A stretch of DNA of 64,000 nt from NCBI RefSeq assembly GCF_014649655.1, contig NZ_BMTL01000004.1, positions 287,999 to 351,998 of the forward strand, given 5' to 3'. The position numbers and the translations under genes were made by a program. Every line of letters starts with the position of its first letter. The first letter of the stretch is position 1. This DNA is from Streptomyces humidus. GTDB lineage: Bacteria; Actinomycetota; Actinomycetes; Streptomycetales; Streptomycetaceae. Below, one piece after another: positions 59,667-64,000 of this stretch. The notes beneath the pieces were generated by a model, which saw only the letters and a list, made by a program, of their open reading frames with translations, searched no databases and was not told where the DNA came from.

Positions 59667-59735
59667 TCGGTCGGCTCGCTCCCCAGCCGTGCGGCCTCGA
59701 TGACGAGCGCCGGGCCCGCCGGGTCCAGTTCCCGC

Positions 59736-61157
59736 TCACGTCCTGAGCCAGGCGCCGAGCAGTTCTTGGGGACCGTACACGGCCTGGAGGCCGGAACAAC
59801 CGACTCCGTTGCGGGAGACCGCGACGAGCGGTACCGGCTCGTCGGTGATCGCTGCCCGGTGCTTCTGCAGTGCGGCCAGGTCGTGGCTGTCGAACGCGGA
59901 GTTCTCCAGCCACTTGACCGAGCCGAGGAAGAGCAACTGCTTGGCCACCGGCTGCCGGTCGGCGCCCACCAAGTCGATTTCGATGTCGTTGCTGCGGGTC
60001 CAGTACCCGCCGATCGCCGGGGCGGCAGGCAGGGGCCCGTCCGGCAGGAGACGGGCGAGGGATTCCCGCACCAGGGGCTCGACAGCGCGGCCCCGCCAGC
60101 TCGTCCACTGCTCCTGGATGCGGCTCAGCGTGAGATCCCCCCGCATCCGTTCGATCTCCGCCATGTGCGGATCCAGAAACGCGAGCCAGAAACGCAGGTA
60201 GGGGTCTGCCACCCGGTAGCGGCGTTCCTTCGACGGCCTCAGGGAGAGGGGGAGTTCGGCGGCCACGACCCGTTTCTCGGTCAGCACGTCTGTGGCTCGG
60301 GTGAGAGTGGTGTGGGCGATACCGCCGGCCGCGCGCGCGATGTTGGTGAAGGTCCGCTCCCCGGATCCGATGGCCCGCAGTACCTCCCTGCTCATCGCCT
60401 GTGGTGGAAACTCCGCGGCCAAGGAGCGTTCGGCGGAGACCAGCAGGGCCGAGATGGGGTTGTCCAGCGAGTCGCGGAGGAACTCCCAGACGTCGGCCCC
60501 GGCCCGCCACTCCGCGCAGATCAGGGGAAGACCCCCCGTGACCAGCGCGGCGTCGAACGCGGCCGCCGGCGACAGGGCGAGCATCTCGCCGATGTCGGCG
60601 GGGTTGAGGGGCCCGACGATCATTTCCCGCCCCCGCTGGTGAAAGGGGCGGTCGTAGCTGTTCAGCGCCTCCATCATCGACAGATCGGACCCGACGAGGA
60701 GGAGAAGTACCGGCTTTCGGCTGAGCAGCCGGTCCCATGCCCGCTGGAGCATGCCCTCGAAGGCGTCGATGCGGTCCATGAGATACGGAACCTCATCGAT
60801 GACCACCACGCTCGGGCGGTCGTCGGGAAGCATCTCCGCGAGCAGCCTCAAGGCCGCGTTCCACTGCGCCGGGGTCTCCTCGGAGAACAGTTCCCGCTCC
60901 GGCAGGTTGCATCTGGCGACGGCGTCGAGCAGCTCCGTCAGTTCGTCCTGTGCCGTGCCGCCCGCAGCGGTGAAGAAGAGGTACGGCGTCTCGGTACGCC
61001 GGAGGAACTCCTCGACGAGGCTGGACTTGCCGACCCGCCGTCTTCCCCGCATGAGGACGCATTGCCCCGGTTTCGCCGACCCGACGGCATCGCGGACCGC
61101 CTGCAAGGCGGTGCCGAGCACGTTCAGCTCGCGATCCCGTCCGATGAAACGACGCAT
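59736..61157 (-). CDS. AAA ATPase with C-terminal DUF234 nuclease-like domain
   Basis: A 473-residue protein. ATPase_2 domain at about 1-220: FIGRDRELNVL, Walker A GRRRVGKSSLVEEF, Walker B SVVVIDEVPYLM, sensor LLLLVGSDLSMM, and DRPFHQRGREMIVGPL. A winged-helix region at about 270-330 (FTNIARAAGGIAHTTLTRAT) follows. DUF234 at about 335-473 has YWTRSNDIEIDLVG then FLGSVKW, the D-(E/D)-x-K arrangement of PD-(D/E)XK nucleases. Such proteins occur in archaea and scattered bacteria, often in mobile or defence neighbourhoods. A perfect palindrome overlaps its promoter. A role in DNA transactions or defence is inference. Confidence 0.85.
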   Translation of the reverse strand: MRRFIGRDRELNVLGTALQAVRDAVGSAKPGQCVLMRGRRRVGKSSLVEEFLRRTETPYLFFTAAGGTAQDELTELLDAVARCNLPERELFSEETPAQWNAALRLLAEMLPDDRPSVVVIDEVPYLMDRIDAFEGMLQRAWDRLLSRKPVLLLLVGSDLSMMEALNSYDRPFHQRGREMIVGPLNPADIGEMLALSPAAAFDAALVTGGLPLICAEWRAGADVWEFLRDSLDNPISALLVSAERSLAAEFPPQAMSREVLRAIGSGERTFTNIARAAGGIAHTTLTRATDVLTEKRVVAAELPLSLRPSKERRYRVADPYLRFWLAFLDPHMAEIERMRGDLTLSRIQEQWTSWRGRAVEPLVRESLARLLPDGPLPAAPAIGGYWTRSNDIEIDLVGADRQPVAKQLLFLGSVKWLENSAFDSHDLAALQKHRAAITDEPVPLVAVSRNGVGCSGLQAVYGPQELLGAWLRT

Positions 61158-61173
61158 GGCAAGCCTCCCGGTA

Positions 61174-61201
61174 GGGATAGTATCGCCAGAGATACTATCC
61201 C
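61174..61201 (-). promoter_or_regulatory. perfect 11-bp inverted repeat at the ATPase promoter
   Basis: GGGATAGTATC-gccaga-GATACTATCCC lies 16 bp upstream of the ATPase start. Both arms are AT-rich against the local background and contain TATC/GATA. It can bind a dimeric repressor, possibly the ATPase's own winged helix. GATACC follows at 61206. Confidence 0.75.
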
Positions 61202-61232
61202 TATTGATACCGATCCTGGTTGCCGACTCTCT

Positions 61233-63668
61233 CTATTCGGGCACGGGGCTCATGACGCCGTGGATGCGGGACAGGGTGAAAACGCGTTTGTCCTCTCGCA
61301 GGTGGCACCAGGCTTCGAGGTAGGGCGGGTCGAGCTCGAGGCGGCTGAGGGTGCGTACTGTCCGGTTCCCCGAGGTGGCGACGTAGTCGACGATGATGGG
61401 TGCGTCGGCGTCGATGGCGTGGGCGAGCTGGCGGACGTCGCTGTACGGCAGGTGTTTCGCCCACCCTGCGACGATCTCCTCGGTGTCCGTGGCGAAGGGC
61501 GGTCCTCCGTCGAACGGCGCGGGTTCCGGAGTCGTCGGTGGTGCGGCCAGCAACTGGGCCGCCAAGGTGTTCGGGTCGACTGGGGCGGGTTTCTTCGCCG
61601 TGCCTGTGGCAGCGATCCGGCCACTGTCCCTCGCGCCGGCGCCGCGCGGAGCCGGCACCGGCGCGGCGGCCCGCTGAGGTCGGGGCTTCTCGACCCGTAC
61701 CGTGCCCTCGGCCGTCTCGGCGACGGGGGCGTATCCCTCGGCCCGGAGCGTGGCGAGGGTCGTGTCGAGCGGGCTGCGGCTGATCAGCACCGTGGGCGCC
61801 AACTGCTGGAGCCCGAGCTTGGCGAGCTTGCGGTGGGCGGCGAGTTCGGCCAGGAGAGCGGGTTCGTCGCCGTGGATGACGCAGGCGGCGGGGGCGACGC
61901 GCACGCGGCCGTGGCCGCGTGCGGTGTCGGCGATCAGGTAGGACAGCGGCTGCGGCAGCGGCCCGGCGGCGACAGCGGCCAGGTCGGCCGTGATGTCGTC
62001 GCAGACACGGCCGGCGTCCAGTGCCCGGCGGATGCTGCCGGCGCTGAACCGCCACACCGATGCCGTGCCGCTGGTCTCACGGTCGGCGACGGAGTTCAGG
62101 AGCGAGGCCAGTCGCGCGGACGGCGTGCCGGTGACGACGGCGGTGAGATCGGCGCCGATCCGTGCCGTCGCGGTGGCCGAGGGCAGCAGCCGTCGGCACT
62201 CCATGCCCAGCGCCTCCGTGTCGCCGGTCCGCAGATGGATACCGAAGGCGGACAGAGCGCCGCGAGCGAGTACGCCGAGAATTTCGGCCTCACGGATCAC
62301 GGTGGCGAACGGTGTCCCGTCCAGGGGCGATGAGTGGGCGAGCGGGCGGTGCCAGGTGACCAGGGGCCCCAGACCCGAGGTGACCGTTGCGCCCTGCCCT
62401 GCCGGAAGCTGTCCGGCTGCGTCCAAGAGCCCGTGGCGAGACTGCACGCAGCCATTGCAGGGTGGTGCTCCCGCGAGAGCGGGTAGCGCCTTGTTGTCCT
62501 CATCGCGCGACTCGGTCGGGGTGAGCGGCAGGTTCCGCCATGCCTGGAGCAGTACCGCGAACTGCTCCGGGGGTTCCAGCTCCGCCCAGGCGTCGTACGC
62601 CTCGGTGGGCGCCACGCGATCGCCGTCCCGGCCCAGGAGTCCGGCGGCGTACGCCGTCTCAAGGACAAGGCGTACGACGGCGTCGTCGGCCTGCGCGGCC
62701 TTGCCGATGCGGGCCAGTTCACGCGCCCCGATCCCGCCGGACTTCAGTCGGGTCGGCGCGGTGCCCGAGCAGGCCGACAGGACCGAGACGGCACGGGACG
62801 CGAACGCCGTGGCCGCGGCCGACGCCTCGTGGTCCACCTCGGCCGGGGTGACGGACGCCGATCGCACGGAAGGCGGGAGTGGTGCGAACGGAGCGTGCCA
62901 GCCGGGTCCGCGCAGCGAGAGCGTCACCTCGGCCGGCATACGGGCCGGACCGTAGGCGTGACGATCCTGGATCAGGAGTCCCCGCTCCAGTGCCCACCGG
63001 GCGCCCGGTTCGAGGCCGGGGCCGGGAGCGCCGAACACGATGGACTGCGGCTGCCCTGGCGTGCCCTCCGCGCGGCGTTCGAGCAGCTTCCGAACTGCCG
63101 CAGGAGCTTTCGAGACCAGTCGGACGACCTGTTCCGGGTTGCTGTGATGTGCCACCAGTGCGGCCAGACGCTGCGGCTTGGTGCCCGGCGGCTTGATGCC
63201 CAGGGCAGCCAGCATGCCGCGCAGGTCCTCGGAGGTCGCGCCCGCGAGCAGCCGCTCCAGCGGCGCATCCAGTCCCAAGGGCGCGTCCCATGCCTGGCGC
63301 AGTGGTCCGGCCATGCGGAGTTTCCCCGCGCCGTCCGGCCAGACCAGAGCCTGATCGGCCAGCACTTCCAGTACGACGTCCAGTTCGCGGGTGGTTTCGT
63401 CGTCCGTCGCCCCCAGCAGCTCTGCCAGGGCATCGCGCGACGTGGGCGCACCCAGCGCCGCCAGCGCCTCGGCCACCTGGAGGTGTGGCAGCACGAGCCG
63501 TGGCAGGGCCAGTGCCACCGATCCGGGGCGCTGAAGACGGTCCGCCAGTTCCCCCACCGAGCGCGGCCCCGGAGGGGACATGGCGTCCTTCCGTGCTTCG
63601 AGCACGCGTGCCAGACGAGAGCCGTCGAGGCTGCTCAGCCATGTCGCCAGCGTTGATCGGGATTTCAT
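61233..63668 (-). CDS. helicase-associated (XPB/Ssl2 N-like) protein with WYL-like C-terminus
   Basis: An 811-residue protein from ATG 63668 (MKSRSTLATWLSSLDGSRLA). The first 500 residues are the helicase-associated region seen in actinobacterial XPB-linked proteins: repeated winged-helix units such as VLEVLADQALVWPDGAGKLR and RALDAGRVCDD. A segment at about 560-690 (YLIADTARGHGRVRVAPAAC, VLISRSPLDTTLATLRAEGY) is the Helicase_C_3 motif. The last 75 residues (IIVDYVATSGNRTVRTLSRL, YLEAWCHLREDKRVFTLSRI) resemble a WYL ligand domain. No Walker A is visible, so it lacks helicase activity by itself. It may regulate the adjacent ATPase gene or assist DNA repair. Confidence 0.8.
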   Translation of the reverse strand: MKSRSTLATWLSSLDGSRLARVLEARKDAMSPPGPRSVGELADRLQRPGSVALALPRLVLPHLQVAEALAALGAPTSRDALAELLGATDDETTRELDVVLEVLADQALVWPDGAGKLRMAGPLRQAWDAPLGLDAPLERLLAGATSEDLRGMLAALGIKPPGTKPQRLAALVAHHSNPEQVVRLVSKAPAAVRKLLERRAEGTPGQPQSIVFGAPGPGLEPGARWALERGLLIQDRHAYGPARMPAEVTLSLRGPGWHAPFAPLPPSVRSASVTPAEVDHEASAAATAFASRAVSVLSACSGTAPTRLKSGGIGARELARIGKAAQADDAVVRLVLETAYAAGLLGRDGDRVAPTEAYDAWAELEPPEQFAVLLQAWRNLPLTPTESRDEDNKALPALAGAPPCNGCVQSRHGLLDAAGQLPAGQGATVTSGLGPLVTWHRPLAHSSPLDGTPFATVIREAEILGVLARGALSAFGIHLRTGDTEALGMECRRLLPSATATARIGADLTAVVTGTPSARLASLLNSVADRETSGTASVWRFSAGSIRRALDAGRVCDDITADLAAVAAGPLPQPLSYLIADTARGHGRVRVAPAACVIHGDEPALLAELAAHRKLAKLGLQQLAPTVLISRSPLDTTLATLRAEGYAPVAETAEGTVRVEKPRPQRAAAPVPAPRGAGARDSGRIAATGTAKKPAPVDPNTLAAQLLAAPPTTPEPAPFDGGPPFATDTEEIVAGWAKHLPYSDVRQLAHAIDADAPIIVDYVATSGNRTVRTLSRLELDPPYLEAWCHLREDKRVFTLSRIHGVMSPVPE

Positions 63669-63948
63669 GGGGGTGCACCTCGTCAGGCCGGGGAGTCGCA
63701 GTCGGGCGGGAGGCTCGGCGCCGGGTTTCCAGAATGGCGTACCTCCATGGCCGGCGAGTGCCGCATCAGAGAGGTTCCTCCCAGCAGGCGTTGGCGGCTT
63801 GTGTGTGGAAGCGCGCGCCTGACTGTTCGGTGAAATGTTCTGAATGCCGGGCGTAAGCGCAACCAAAAGTGCAACCACGCACGACGAAGGGCCCCACCGC
63901 GAACTTCCGTTCTAGTGGTCGTCGCAACACCCCAGCTCAGGGGATGCG
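63669..63948. other. intergenic region with direct-repeat motif and likely IS end
   Basis: GCAACCAAAAGTGCAACCA at 63859-63877 contains AAGTGCAACCA, which recurs at 59362-59372. From about 63913 the sequence TAGTGGTCGTCGCAACACCC looks like the terminal region of an IS30-type element leading to the ORF at 63949. No other gene is seen. Confidence 0.45.
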
Positions 63949-64000
63949 ATGGACTTCGAGATTCGGGATGAGCGGAAGCCTCAGGGGCCCCGCAGGTTGG
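63949..64000 (+). mobile_element. start of a probable IS30-family transposase gene (cut by the window)
   Basis: ATG 63949 opens MDFEIRDERKPQGPRRL, and the frame runs off the window. This N-terminus resembles my memory of Streptomyces IS30-like transposases, which begin with a short basic segment before the HTH. Only 17 residues can be seen, so the call is provisional. Confidence 0.45.

Overview
The window is high-GC actinobacterial DNA, almost certainly a Streptomyces chromosome arm or core segment. Pointers are the GC-rich third codon positions, the many GTG starts, GTGA/ATGA gene overlaps, LAETG sortase anchoring, an SSI-type protease inhibitor, two SigB/SigF-group sporulation sigma factors, and a DmdR/IdeR-type iron box. 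From memory, the order sigma-sigma-Dabb protein-tRNA-Ser-tadA-upp matches the SCO4034-SCO4041 neighbourhood of S. coelicolor. I could not check this by alignment.

Layout. 1-6.6 kb: end of an ABC solute-binding protein, a tRNA-Ser, a sortase-anchored surface protein, a stand-alone prim-pol-like protein, and a compact operon resembling the ChsH2-ChsH1-Ltp2 hydratase/aldolase set used in steroid side-chain degradation. 7-17.4 kb: an ECF sigma factor, an acyl-CoA ligase, a divergent TetR/MFS pair with duplicated operators, a 1525-residue PAS/degenerate-kinase/receiver protein and an SSI inhibitor. 17.5-23.9 kb: tRNA-Ser and tRNA-Arg, then an accessory-looking stretch (H-type lectin, META lipoprotein, ISAs1 transposase remnant, Tat-exported berberine-bridge-like oxidase, HxlR regulator with divergent RidA).

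24-31.5 kb: a DUF2797 protein, then a four-gene operon of response regulator, sensor kinase, GT2-GtrA glycosyltransferase and GT39 membrane glycosyltransferase (YkcC/YkcB-like). 31.6-39 kb: drug-efflux MFS plus TetR, an F420-type PPOX oxidoreductase, and a MarR-MFS-YceI operon in which both the transporter and the YceI protein carry carboxypeptidase-regulatory-like beta-sandwich modules. 39-49.8 kb: conserved core with a small membrane protein, lipoprotein, sigN, sigF, Dabb protein, tRNA-Ser, tadA and its partner, upp, a LytR_C protein, and a HhH-GPD repair protein.

49.8-55.8 kb: an iron-box-controlled divergent set (siderophore-interacting flavoreductase against an Ntn-type penicillin-acylase homologue plus a GNAT acyltransferase) and a CopC-CopD copper protein. 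55.9-59.3 kb: a thioesterase and macrolide-type glycosyltransferase facing a WS/DGAT-like acyltransferase, a possible acyl-glycoside pathway. 59.3-64 kb: an AAA ATPase fused to a DUF234 nuclease-like domain, with a perfect operator palindrome, next to a helicase-associated/WYL-like protein. This pair is bracketed by short direct repeats, and the window ends in what looks like the start of an IS30-family element.
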